Below are positions 52,214 to 62,620 of a stretch of 64,000 nucleotides of DNA, piece after piece (position 1 is the stretch's first letter; each line of letters begins with the position of its first letter). The notes below the pieces were generated by a model. The model saw only the letters and a program-made list of their open reading frames with translations, searched no databases and was not told where the DNA came from. Origin of the DNA: Chiridota heheva. Lineage: Eukaryota > Echinodermata > Holothuroidea > Apodida > Chiridotidae. The DNA lies in NCBI GenBank assembly GCA_020152595.1, contig JAIGNY010002073.1, positions 1,218,001 through 1,282,000 of the forward strand, given 5' to 3'. The position numbers and the translations under genes are program-made.

Positions 52214-53590
52214 CAAGTCCCACATGGCATCCTATGTCCCACATGGCATCCTATGTCCCACATGGCACCCCATGTCCCACATGGCATCCCACCCCATGTC
52301 CCACATGGCATTCCACCCCATGTCCCACATGGCATCCCCTCCATGTCCCACATGGCATCCCACCCCATGTCATTGCATCCCACTCCATGTCCCAAATGGC
52401 ATCCCACCATATCTCCCACATGGCATCCTATGTCCCACATGGCATCCTATGTCCCACATGGCACCCCATGTCCCACATGGCATCCCACCCCATGTCCCAC
52501 ATGGCATTCCACCCCATGTCCCACATGGCATCCCACTCCATGTCCCACATGGCATCCCACCCCATGTCCCACATTGCATCCCACTCCATGTCCCAAATGG
52601 CATCCCACCATATCTCCCACATGGCATCCCACTCCATGTCCCACATGGCATCCTACCCCATGTCTCACACGACATCCCATCCCATGTCCCACATGGCATT
52701 CCACCATATCTCCCACATGGCATCGCACCCCATGTCCCACATGACATCCCATGTCCCACATGGCATTCTATCATATGTCCCATAAAGCATCCCATCCTAT
52801 GACCCACATGGCATCCCACCCCATGTCCCACATGGCATCCCACCCCATGTCGCACATGGCATCCTACCGCATGTCCTACACGACATCCCGTCCCACATGG
52901 CATTCCACCATATCTCCCACATGGCCTCCTACCCCATGTCCTACATGGCATTCCACCATATCTCCCACATGGCATCCCACCCCATGTCCCACATGACATC
53001 CCCTGTCCCACATGGCATTCCATCATATGTCCCACAGGGCATTCCACCATATCTCCTATATGGCATTCCACCACACAGTGTCTCACATGGCATATTCCAC
53101 CATATGTCCCACATGGCATTCCACCATATGTTCCACATGGCATCCCATGCTATGACCCACATGGATCCCATCCTACATGTGTGTCCCACAATAATCCAAC
53201 CATATGTACCACATGACATCCCTCCGTGTCCTGCATCAGTGGCTTCCCACCTGATGTCCCACATGGCATCCCATCATATGTTCCACATGGTATCCCTCCC
53301 AATGCTCCAATAACATCCTACTTTATGTACCACATGGCATCACATCCCATGTTCCCATGGCCTCCCACCCTATGTCCCACATAGCCTCCTACCCTATGTC
53401 ACACATGGCATCCTACCTTATGTCACACATGGCATCCTACCTTGTGTCACACATGGTATCACAACCTATGTCACACTCTGTGTTACTCGTGGCATCCCAC
53501 TAGTCCCACATGGCATTCTACCCTGTTCCACAAAGCATACCACCCCATGTCCCACATGGCATCCCACCCCATGTCCCACATGACATCCCA
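52214..53590. repeat. CATG-rich minisatellite, 19-24-bp units
   Basis: Units such as TCCCACATGGCATCCCACCCC + ATG, and shorter TCCCACATGGCATCCTATG. Higher-order blocks recur (52217-52400 resembles 52413-52600). Lack of stops in several frames on both strands gives open frames up to 257 codons reading SHMASHPM, PTWHPTPC or VPHGIPPH; these are repeat artefacts. Confidence 0.95.
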
Positions 53591-54300
53591 TAGGCTCCAT
53601 AAAAAGTCTTATCCTAGCTATCACAGTCACGCTCCATAAGAAGTCTTATCCTAGCTATCACAGTCACTGATTGAGCATACTATGTATGAAAGTGTCAGTT
53701 CATATAATAACTTATATGCAAATGACTTGTTGAAATGGGGTGGAACGCCATGTCCCACATGACATCCCATATCATCCCATGTCCCATATGACATTCCATC
53801 CCATGGCAATCCACCCTATGTCCTGCATGGCATTCCACCACATATCCTATGAGGCATTCCACCCTGTTCCACATGGCATCCCATATGTCATCCCACCCAA
53901 TGTCTCACATGACGTCCCATAAGCTCCATAAGAAGTCTCATCCTAGCTATCACAGTCCCTGATTGAGCATACTATGTATTAAAGTGTCAGTTCTTATAAT
54001 ACCTTATATGCAAATGAGTTGTTGAATAAGAAAAAAAGGTGGAGTCAAATAATTATGCCTGATATAGCCCTTGGTGTATACAACATAGTAAATATTATAT
54101 CATATGTCCCTCATGGCCCCCATCCAGGTCCCACATGGCATCCCTCCCTACAGTGTATGTTTATATGCAATCACATCCTGTCACACTCCCTGACTAATCA
54201 TGCTAAATAAAAGTCTGGTCAGGTCATATACTGTAGTAACTATATGCAAATGAACACAATAATAAAGGTGGAGTTTAAAAAATCATGCCTGATATAAGTG
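53590..54300. repeat. Duplicated flank of the minisatellite (three related blocks)
   Basis: CTCCATAAGAAGTCTYATCC, CTAGCTATCACAGTC, GATTGAGCATACTATGTAT and TATATGCAAATGA recur at about 53587-53735, 53930-54020 and, more worn, 54178-54255. More CATG units lie between (53745-53925, 54100-54150). Confidence 0.85.
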
Positions 54301-54493
54301 TTTGGTGCCCAAATATTTTGAGAAATTTTAAGGATTTCAAATCTCAAGTGCTACAAGAGAGACTTGAGGATCTCTGAAGAATATTGGAAAATTATATCAT
54401 TTTACAGTTATCTTCTAAGAAAATAGGAAATGTATTGTAGACTTTTTAAGAAACTAGTCTTTAATCCTATCTTAAGTACTTCTGAAAAACTTT

Positions 54494-54846
54494 AACATTT
54501 AATAAGGAAATTCTGAGGAATTCTCAAAAAACTTTAATATTTCTGAGGAAATCTCAGGACAAATCTGTGGACGGCCGGACGGCTGGACGAACGTAATCGC
54601 CATTACATAGGTTCGCATAAATGCTTCGCATGCGAACGAAAAATGATAAAAAACTTATCAAAAACCATGTAATTTGCAAACATTCCTTAAAAATAAGTCA
54701 AAGATTAAGCCTCTTCATAACTTATGGCCAAGATAAAATGTATGATACAGTATCCATTTTAATTTTTTCAAAATCTTTGATTGGTATTGAAGAAAAACGA
54801 TTGAAGAAAAGAAGAAGAAAGTGTTGGAAATGTGTTAACCTCTGAC
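54494..54846. repeat. 353-bp direct repeat, left copy, flanking a LINE
   Basis: Starts AACATTTAATAAGGAAATTC, ends ATGTGTTAACCTCTGAC. About 97% like 57091-57442. Contains the 12-bp palindrome TTCGCATGCGAA and the GGACGGCCGGACGGCTGGAC run. The LINE fills exactly the space between the copies. Confidence 0.92.
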
Positions 54847-55163
54847 CTTCGGCGACTTTACCAAAACCATCCCATTCCCCATGTCAAAACCCGCATCAAT
54901 TCTCTAGGTCATAAAATTATAATAGCCATCAAACTCCACAAAAAATCTGAATGGGAAGCTGCTTGTCATGCTCTCCATGACACCAAGGACCCCAAGAAGT
55001 TTTGGAATAAATTCAAATCGCTTTCTGGCTCCCGTACTTCATCCACCATCCCACCCCTTAAAACCTCCCCCACTGATCCCTCCTTTGTCTATAACATCCA
55101 AGCTAAAGTTGACCTTCTTAACGTTACGCTCCTTCTGGTTCCCCCCTTGATGCTCCCATCACC

Positions 55164-56408
55164 TTGACCGATGTCCTCCAAGCCCTTAAACGCACTCGCA
55201 ACACTGCCCCGGGCCCTGACCGTATTCACTACATCATTCTTAAAAACCTTGATATTCATTCCCTTACCCATCTTCTGATTCTCTACAATGTTTCTCTCTC
55301 TTTGGGTTACTTTCCCTCCAGCTGGAAGTCAGGGAAGGTTATTTACTTTCCCAAACCCGGCAAAGACCCCAGCAGCCCTCGTAACTATCGCCCCATCACC
55401 CTTCTTCCGACACTGGGCAAGATTTTTGAGAAGATACTTGCCAAGCGCATTTCCGACTACATGGAAAGCAACGACCTCTTCAACCCTTACCAGTTTGGTT
55501 TCCGTCCCAATAGATCCACTACTGACCCGCTTCTTCTTTTCACTGAAAGCATTTTCTCTTACATCAATCGCAACATTCCTTCTCTCGCTCTCTTCCTGGA
55601 TGTAGAAAAGGCCTTTGATGCTGTTTGGCACAATGGTTTACGCTACAAACTTCTCTCTCCTGCTTTAGCTTTTCCCCCTCGTATTACTCGCCTCCTCTCT
55701 TCTTTCCTCTCCAACAGACTTGCTTTTTCTGAGTTTTTTGGCTACCGCTCCACTTCCTACACTCCCAATGCTGGCGTCCCCCAAGGCTCTACTCTCAGCC
55801 CCATCCTTTTCAACATCTTCGTTAACGACGTGCCTGCCCCGCAGGGTAACATCCGACTCTCTCAGTTCGCTGATGATATTGCCATCTGGTCCCCGGTTTT
55901 CCGCCCCACCCAACGGGTCTCTACCGTTCAATCCTACCTCAACACAATCATCAATTGGTGCTCTACTTGGAGAATCAAAATCAACGCTTCAAAGACTGTC
56001 TCCCTTCCCATCTACAATCGTAGGATTGTTAAAGCCCAGAGGTTCCCTATGGTCCATATCCATGGTGTTCCTGTTCCCCACTCCTTTAAAGCCACTTTCC
56101 TTGGGCTTACCTTCACCAGCAACTTCCGCCTTCATCCCTGGCTTACCCACATCAAGGCCACTCACTCCAAAGGCCGCCGTCGCCTTGCCCAACTGTGTAA
56201 GGTCTCTTCCTCAACTCTATCTTCTACTAAATCTCTCCTCACTCTCTACAAATGTTTCAGACGCCCCATCTTTGAGTACGGCCTCCCCAGCCATTTTCAA
56301 TGCCCCTTCTGGTCACATTGCCAAACTCCAAGTCATCCAGAACAAGTCCTTCGACTGGCTCTGAGACTCCCCGCAGTACCGTCTCACGGACCTTCACTCC
56401 CGGGCTAA
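55164..56408 (+). pseudogene. Non-LTR reverse transcriptase (Jockey-like ORF2 fragment)
   Basis: 414 codons, open but lacking the endonuclease domain. Motifs in order: NTAPGPDRIHYIILKNL; NYRPITLLPTLGKIFEK; YQFGFRPNRST; catalytic LALFLDVEKAFDAVWH; AGVPQGSTLSPILFNIFVND; catalytic QFADDIAIWS; a thumb segment INASKTVSLP and FLGLTF. Sixty-odd codons of the same protein precede it in another frame (54832-55130, ECALHDTKDPKKFWNKFKSL-like), so a frameshift lies near 55140. Another near 56290 moves into the C-terminal frame (LHSRANVPLLRDRLNHRM). Catalytic Asp residues are all kept, so it was active not long ago. Confidence 0.9.
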
Positions 56409-56634
56409 CGTCCCCCTTCTTAGAGACAGGCTCAATCATCGCATGGACACTCATCTCAGTGACGATAATCAACGCAAACGACCCCACCTTTCTCAGCTGC
56501 TTAACTTTCACACCGGCCCCTCCTGCTTCCCTTCACCCCTAAACCTCTACCTCTTTCCCCCCCACCTGGTCATCCCTCCTGACTAGCCCTCCCTCTCCTA
56601 TTTTTTTTTGTCTTCCCCAGATTTACCTCTTATC

Positions 56635-56771
56635 AAGTTGTATACCGGTAAAAGGCCTGTTTACTGGCTTCCGGTTATACAACTTCCTTCACAGTGCCAT
56701 GACCTCGCCCATACCAAAGACGTATTCTACTCCGGTAAAAAGCCTGTCTACTGGCCTCCGGTAGTACAGCT
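56635..56771 (+). other. Two related hairpins in LINE 3' UTR
   Basis: AAGTTGTATACCGG pairs with CCGGTTATACAACTT (56635-56685). A second, related one, TTCTACTCCGG with CCGGTAGTAC, follows at 56724-56771. Loops share TAAAAGCCTGTYTACTGGC. Confidence 0.75.
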
Positions 56772-56979
56772 CAAGACCTTCACCCAAGACTAACTCAAGT
56801 CCATCACGCCATCTTAGCCTTCCTATGACGCCGGATTTACCTCTCATCTTGCCCATCCTTCTTCCGGTTCCTGCCTGCTCTTTGCCTTGTCTCCACGCCC
56901 TGATGTCATTCTTTGGTTCTTCTTTTGAGTTGTTTCTCTCATCTATATGTTTGTTTGTCCGTATATACTTTATCATCCT

Positions 56980-57045
56980 CGGTAGTGTTTAGCAGAACCC
57001 GGCAGTCACCTCTGGTGACTGATGGGAAAATGCAGGTAACTACCG
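56980..57045 (+). other. Nested 3'-terminal stem-loop of the LINE
   Basis: Outer stem CGGTAGT (56980-56986) with ACTACCG (57039-57045); inner stem CAGTCACC (57003-57010) with GGTGACTG (57014-57021), loop TCT. Position just before the GTT tail fits the RNA structure a LINE RT recognises for priming. Confidence 0.75.
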
Positions 57046-57090
57046 TGTCTGTCCGTTAATGTTGTGTATTCATTTGTTGTTGTTGTTGTT

Positions 57091-57442
57091 AACATTTAAT
57101 AAGGAAATTCTGAGGAATTCTCAAAAAACTTTAATATTTCTGAGGAAATCTCAGGACAAATCTGTGGACGGCCGGACGGCTGGACGAACGTAATCGCCAT
57201 TACATAGGTTCGCATAAATGCTTCGCATGCGAACCAAAAATGATGAAAAACTTATCAAAAACCATGTAATTTGCAAACATTCCCTAAAAATAAGTCAAAC
57301 ATTAACCCTCTTCATAACTTATGGCCAAGATAAAATGTATGATACAGTATCCACTTTAATTTTTTTTAAATCTTTGATTGGTATTGAGAAAAACGATTGA
57401 AGAAAAGAAGAAGAAAGTGTTGGAAATGTGTTAACCTCTGAC
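57091..57442. repeat. 352-bp direct repeat, right copy, flanking a LINE
   Basis: Same as 54494-54846 with a handful of substitutions and one-base indels. Begins immediately after the (GTT)n tail and ends at the same base, ACCTCTGAC. Confidence 0.92.
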
Positions 57443-58053
57443 TCAAAGTAAATTACCTTCTTTAATACTGAAAATTACTGCTATGTTTCCTTACCTGTAC
57501 TTGATGTAAAGTGATCACAAGCACTGATCGCTTCTGCATGATCACACATTACTACACCTTGAGTGTTACTGCTTTATAATGTAATAAAAACAGCGACACA
57601 TGCAGTAGCTACCATACAGTACATACTGACATTCTGTAACATTTTCATCGCAGTGGCCATAATCCGTAACTCTATGCCTCTTTGTCAGAATGCAAGCATC
57701 TGGTACTGGGGAGCTACTGTACACTGTCATTTATAAGGTAAGCCCAAGGGTCCTAAAGCCATTACACTGAAGATCAAGGCTTAAATTTCATTTTGGTAGT
57801 ATGAGAGGCCTACTACATGTATATAGTTAATCTTCTACAAAAGAATCCCAACAGTGTTAGATAATGTACAAGCTTTGCTTACTGATTATGCTTTTAATTG
57901 TAAAACCTATGGATGGACAGGAGCTGTAATTCAAATTTTAAAATAACGATCAAACTAATTCATTGTGGGTAAAGTAACATATGTCAGCAGCTGCTAGTGG
58001 CTTCACAATATCAACCTGCATCAGAACAACTTGATGAAGTTTGAGAATCTTAC

Positions 58054-59001
58054 CTTCTTTTTCTTAATCCTCATACTAGCACTTCTGGCAAGATTTCCTG
58101 TCTTCAACAATTGTTCTTCCAGATGCACCTCTGTGCCATCATTACAAGACCGATGACTAAGTTCCACCAGCTCAGGAATGGGCTGGACCTTGAGGGCCAC
58201 GGCATCTCCAGAGTTTCGTATCATTTGTATAATATCATTCCTTGGCGTAGCTTCCACGTTGGTTCCATTTACTTCCACAAGTCTGTCTCCAGGTAACAAA
58301 CCAGTACTGTTGTCTCTAGCTGCGGTGCTGGGTTCTGCAAAATGAACTTCCCTTTTCTGTAAAATCCCAGATGGTATTACTCTCTCCTCAAGGATAGTCC
58401 TTCTCAAAGTGAAACCAAATCCCCCGTTAACTTGTCTTTTGAGTTTGACATCTCTTGCCCTTGGGGGCTTGGGAGGAGCAACAGCTGGAAGAGGCAGATC
58501 CTGACTATATGATTGTTCTGGTTCTGGAGGTTGCACCTCCACCTCGGGTATACTTTTCGGGACAACCACCGGTTCTGCAAAACCATCAACAAGTCTTTCA
58601 TTATAAACATGGTGGGGAAAGCCATGAAATTCCTGGGGTGATTTAGCAGAGGCCTCGTGCCCATCATGCTTCCCCTTTAGAATACCTTTCAACCCTTTTT
58701 TTCTCTCCCCGGAAGACTTTCTAGTTAATTTTGCATCTCGATCAGAATCATTATTATTAAGCCCTGATCCTAGAGACCCATCCTTATCTGTCATTGAACT
58801 AACACTGTAATCACTAGAGCTCTGTGATACACTGGCGGCTTCTTTCTTATCTTTGTTCCTAAAGCTAGACTTCTTGCCAGGATACAGACCCTTTTCTAAC
58901 TCTGCCAGACGGTTCAGGTCCTCCTGGGTGCACTGCTTGCCTTTATCCTTTTGCTTCTTTTCCTTCTTGTCTTTCTTGTCTTTTTTCTTGAAGGAGAACA
59001 T
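58054..59001 (-). CDS. MYO18A: Myosin XVIII exon 1 of CDS: KE-rich N-terminus and PDZ domain
   Basis: Encodes residues 1-316, ending in phase 0 at a GTAAGA donor. The start MFSFKKKDKK resembles the vertebrate MYO18A N-terminus, and the ATG at 59001 lies 9 nt inside the exon, after acceptor TTTCCAG (exon edge 59010). A longer reading frame continues upstream but crosses this acceptor, so I chose the internal Met. Residues 5-22 are almost all Lys/Asp/Glu/Gln. Ser-rich linker 58-100 is probably disordered. A proline run PPKPPRARD (177-185) precedes the PDZ domain (about 184-276), whose carboxylate-binding loop is GFGF (194-197); VHFAEP (219-224) and LLPGDRLVEVNG (235-246) are typical of MYO18A. 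The exon ends in the basic run RIKKKK. In vertebrates the KE/PDZ part is specific to the alpha isoform and targets the protein to membranes and partners. Confidence 0.95.
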
Positions 59002-59010
59002 GATAAAATT
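59002..59010 (-). other. MYO18A: 5' UTR end and splice acceptor of first coding exon
   Basis: Read on the minus strand, a pyrimidine-rich tract ending TTTCCAG (AG at 59011-59012) is followed by nine bases and the ATG. At least one non-coding 5' exon and the promoter must therefore lie above 59012, either in the window or beyond it. I could not locate them. Confidence 0.7.
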
Positions 59011-59939
59011 CTGGAAAGAGAGAAACAATAACAGCATATAAGGAATATATTTGGCTGTCACCACATTTAGTTCTACAATTGAATTCAATTATCATAACTT
59101 TCATGTACAAATCTGTAGCAATACTGCAAAGAAGAAGTGTCAAATGAGCAATGGAGAAGTAAGATAATTTTGTTGGAAACAAACTGGCTGAAACATAAGT
59201 TATGGAACATCAGTAATTCGGTCATCTTGACCATTACATGACGAACTACAATTAAGATATGCATACAGGATGGGGGCACAGAGGGTCAAGCACTGATAAA
59301 CATAGGGGGAAACTCAGCAATATCAAGAATGTCTTCAGGAAAAAAATGCAATGAAAGGAACTATGAACAGTTAAAAGCGGTCACCCTACTCTTGTCCAAA
59401 TTTCTGGTGCAATATGTTGCATATTTTAACACCAAAATTTAATAATCATATTACGAAGTTATATGGGTTTCTTTTCATCCTCTGTGTAATTATACATCCT
59501 TGGAAATCAGTACCATTTTTGATACACATGTCAATGATAACATTATAAAAATAAAAAAACACACACATTTAATGATGAATATACTGTACATGTATGCCAA
59601 AGATAATTCCAAGATGCCAAAATGTTACCAACAAATGACTTTTTCATGTTCATATAAAACTCAATAACACAGCATGCCAATGTTTATTGCTATTTCTCCT
59701 CTCCTTTATTGTAGGTTATAGTGCAAATACCAAAGACTGGATTTACTGTACATCTCCAGTGGATTTGATTTCCATTCCTGTGATTACACTCATATCTTGA
59801 CATATACAGAGTAATCTGCATGAACCAAAGTACAAGTTCTGCCACAACCACATAATGTCATTAAACACAAATCGTACTCAAGGACCCTTAATTTATCAAC
59901 TGCTTCACAGTAAAAATATTTGTATAAAGTACACATAAC

Positions 59940-61256
59940 AAGGATTTTAGGAAAACAGAGACCTCGATAACAGAGACCTGAGACCCACTCAAAAACAGGG
60001 ACCTGATATACAAAAACAGAGACAAAGTACCAAAACAGAGACTCAGGTATACAAAAATAGAGACCCCGATATACGAAAACAGAGACCCCGATATACGAAA
60101 ACAGAGACCCTGATATACGAAAAGAGAGACCAAAGTACGAAAACAGGGACCCTGATATTCGAAAACAGAGACCAAAGTACGAAAAGAGAAACCCTGGTAT
60201 ACGAAAATAGAGACCCTGATATACGAAAACAGAGACCCAAAGTATGAAAACAGAGACCCTGATATTCGAAAACAGAGACCCAAAGTACGAAAAGAGAAAC
60301 CCTGGTATACGAAAACAGAGACCCTGATTTTCGAAAACAAAGACCAAAGTACGAAAAGAGAAACCCTGGTATACAAAAACAGAGACCTTGATTTTCGAAA
60401 ACAGAGACCAAAGTACGAAAAGAGAAACCCTGGTATACGAAAATAGAGACCCTGATATACGAAAACAGAGACCCAAAGTATGAAAACAGAGACCCTGATA
60501 TTCGAAAACAGAGACCAAAACAAAAAGAGAAACCCTGGTATACAAAAACAGAGACCCTGATTTTAAAACAGAGACCAAAAAACCCTGGTATACTTAAAAA
60601 TAGAGACCCTGATATACAAAAACAGAGACCCAAAATGAAAACAGAGACCCTGATATTCGAAAACAGAGACCAAAGTACGAAAAGAGAAACCCTGGTATAC
60701 AAAAACAGAGACCCTGATTTTCGAAAACAGAGACCAAAGTACTGCGAAAAGAGAAACCTGGTATACAAAAACAGAGAAGACCAAAAACGAAAGAGAAACC
60801 CGAAAATAGAGACCTGATATACTGAAAACAGAGACCCAAAGTATGAAAACAGAGACCCTGATATTCAAAAACAAAAACAAAAAGAGACCCTGGTATACAA
60901 AAACAGAGACCCTGATTTTCAAAACAGAGACCAAAGTCTAAAAGAGAAACCCTGGTATATGAAAATAGAGACCCTGATATATCGAAAACAGAGACCAAAG
61001 TATGAAAAACAGAGACCCTGATATTAAAAAAACAGAGACCTGCAAAAAGAGAAACCCTGGTATACAAAAACAGAGACCCGATACGAAAAAAGAGAGACTA
61101 CAAAAAGTACGTCAAAAAAAACAGAGACTGATGATAAACGAAAACAAAACAGAGAAAACAGAGACCCTGATATTCGAAAACAGAAACCCAAAGTACGAAA
61201 AGAGAAACCATGGTATACGAAAATAGAGACCTTGATATTCGAAAACAGAGACCCTG
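59940..61256. repeat. Composite ~64-bp tandem repeat of three 20-22-bp sub-units
   Basis: Sub-units GAGACCCTGATATACGAAAA(CA), GAGACCAAAGTACGAAAAGA and GAAACCCTGGTATACGAAAA(TA) alternate in that order for about 20 cycles, more ragged after 60,750. On the minus strand all three frames stay open for 600-780 bp (262, 241 and 211 codons, reading VSVFVYQG and LFSYFG). 64 is not a multiple of three, so each frame cycles through the same peptides. I do not call a gene. Confidence 0.95.
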
Positions 61257-62039
61257 CTTGGTTAGAAAGTCAAAATGAAAATCTGTTAATCTAAATATTT
61301 GTTTTATGAAATTCAGATTTTAACTGAAAAGAAAATGACCAAAGCTGCTGGAAAAGAAAATGTTTTTTTTTCATGATAATGAAAATGATTATAAACTTAT
61401 TTCTTTTGTGTCAATTCAATTAAGCTCAAATCCGAGTACTTAGCCATGTATAAACTGAAAGTAGTATTGAATGCAACTAGCACAGCGAGAAAATTCTGTG
61501 CAATTGGTCATTAAGAATAGATATACAAATGAATTCCCAACCAACTTTCGTAATTTTCAAACCAGGAAACATTCAAAAGAACTAATTAGAAAAAGTTTTT
61601 CATCCATTACTACAGTATACTATTGGTCATTTAGCAAATGATATAACAAAATTGTAGTAGTACACAGGTAACAAATTTCTAAATGTTTTGGGATAATATG
61701 AAGCATGCATAAATTAAATTATGATCAGGAGACATTGTATTAATTAGAATTTGTTTAACAACACTACAGTATTAATTGGAATATTCTACAAAGCAGCATT
61801 TGATTTCAGGTTATGACAATAATCCAGTTTGTTCATAACCACATACCGTACGCAGTGTATGGCTATGTAATTCAAGGGAAATAGTTCTGAGATACTCCAA
61901 GCATACATTACTTAATAACTTATCAGGTACATAAGGTACAAATATACAAATTGTACGGGATTTTCAATGTCTTAAATCATTAATAAGATACCAAAATGTT
62001 TGGTTAATTTAATGATTTTTTTCTTATATTGGTTTGTTT
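61257..62039. other. Upstream sequence, nothing recognised
   Basis: AT-rich, between the tandem repeat and the LINE remnant. It may hold the non-coding first exon or promoter of the myosin, but I see no specific sign. Confidence 0.4.
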
Positions 62040-62620
62040 GTTTGATGAGGGCTTAATGGCAGCACAACAGAGAGAGTCAAATTGTGCATGAGAGGTTAGA
62101 TCATTCCAGAGGTAGGAAGAAAAGAAAATAGGAGTCTGAGAGAAGTACAGGAGCTAATAGCCAGGAAGCTGGGATCGAAAGAGGAAGTGCAGGGGTGCAA
62201 AAAAAGGGGGTAATGTACAGTAGGTACAGGGGTGGGAGAGAGGACTAAATATGGTTGTAGAGAGAGGCACAATGAAGGAGATAATTTCATCCAGAGGGTT
62301 TTTCTGGAAGAGTGCGGCTATGAAGTTGTGAGGGGTGAGGGAAGCTCTGGGGGGGTTGTACAAGGGGAAGGAAAGGAGGACATGGTGAACTGTGAGGGAG
62401 AAATGGCAATTGTTGCAGAGGGGTAGGGGAGCCAGTAAGGAGATGGGAGTGAGTCAGATGGGTGCTACTTATTCTAAGGTGGGTAATGTGGACTTGTCGA
62501 TACGGGAGAGATTGTGGATGGTGGGTTTGGTTAGAATAGTGGGCTGAATGTCCTAGAGTTTGTTATCAATTTGGGAGTCCCATACGGTTTGCCAGTGGTC
62601 ACAAACAAGGAAAGCAATAG
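62040..62620 (-). mobile_element. Non-LTR retrotransposon ORF2 C-terminal remnant
   Basis: Minus strand reads, across frames, WQTVWDSQIDNKL, DIQPTILTKPTIHNLSRIDK, HLLTGSPTPLCNNCHFSLTV and HHVLLSFPLYNPPRASLTPH, then LWNDLTSHAQFDSL. This is the 'W...Wd...NKL..i.P....LtRlRiGHt.LTHs.ll....P.C..C....tv.HiL..Cp' tail found after the RNase H domain in I-like LINEs. At least three frame breaks and stops. A related scrap is at 905-1130. Confidence 0.7.

Larger units (their letters stand above)
54847..57090 (+). mobile_element. 5'-truncated Jockey-like non-LTR retrotransposon
   Basis: Starts abruptly after the left direct repeat, inside ORF2 upstream of the RT, and ends in (GTT)5 at 57090. GC-richer than the surroundings. 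Contains the RT reading frame, a 3' UTR with paired hairpins (56635-56685, 56724-56771) and a terminal nested stem-loop (56980-57045). Inserted in intron 1 opposite in strand to the myosin gene. Confidence 0.85.

Noticed and set aside
52162..53313. Open frames of 138-257 codons on both strands
   Set aside because: They are translations of the CATG minisatellite; open in several frames at once with pure repeat peptides.
55329..56511. Minus- and alternative-frame ORFs over the LINE
   Set aside because: Shadows of the reverse transcriptase frame.
54494..57442. LTR retrotransposon with 352-bp LTRs
   Set aside because: The reverse transcriptase is non-LTR type with a 3' GTT tail; the repeats lack TG...CA ends, primer-binding site and polypurine tract.
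58943..59182. 79-codon frame and upstream extension of the MYO18 first exon to 59088
   Set aside because: A splice acceptor lies at 59011-59012, nine bases before the ATG that matches known MYO18A starts; the extension is intron read-through.
59790..61067. Minus-strand open frames of 123-262 codons (VSVFVYQG repeats)
   Set aside because: All three frames of the composite tandem repeat are open; no start context, no unique sequence.
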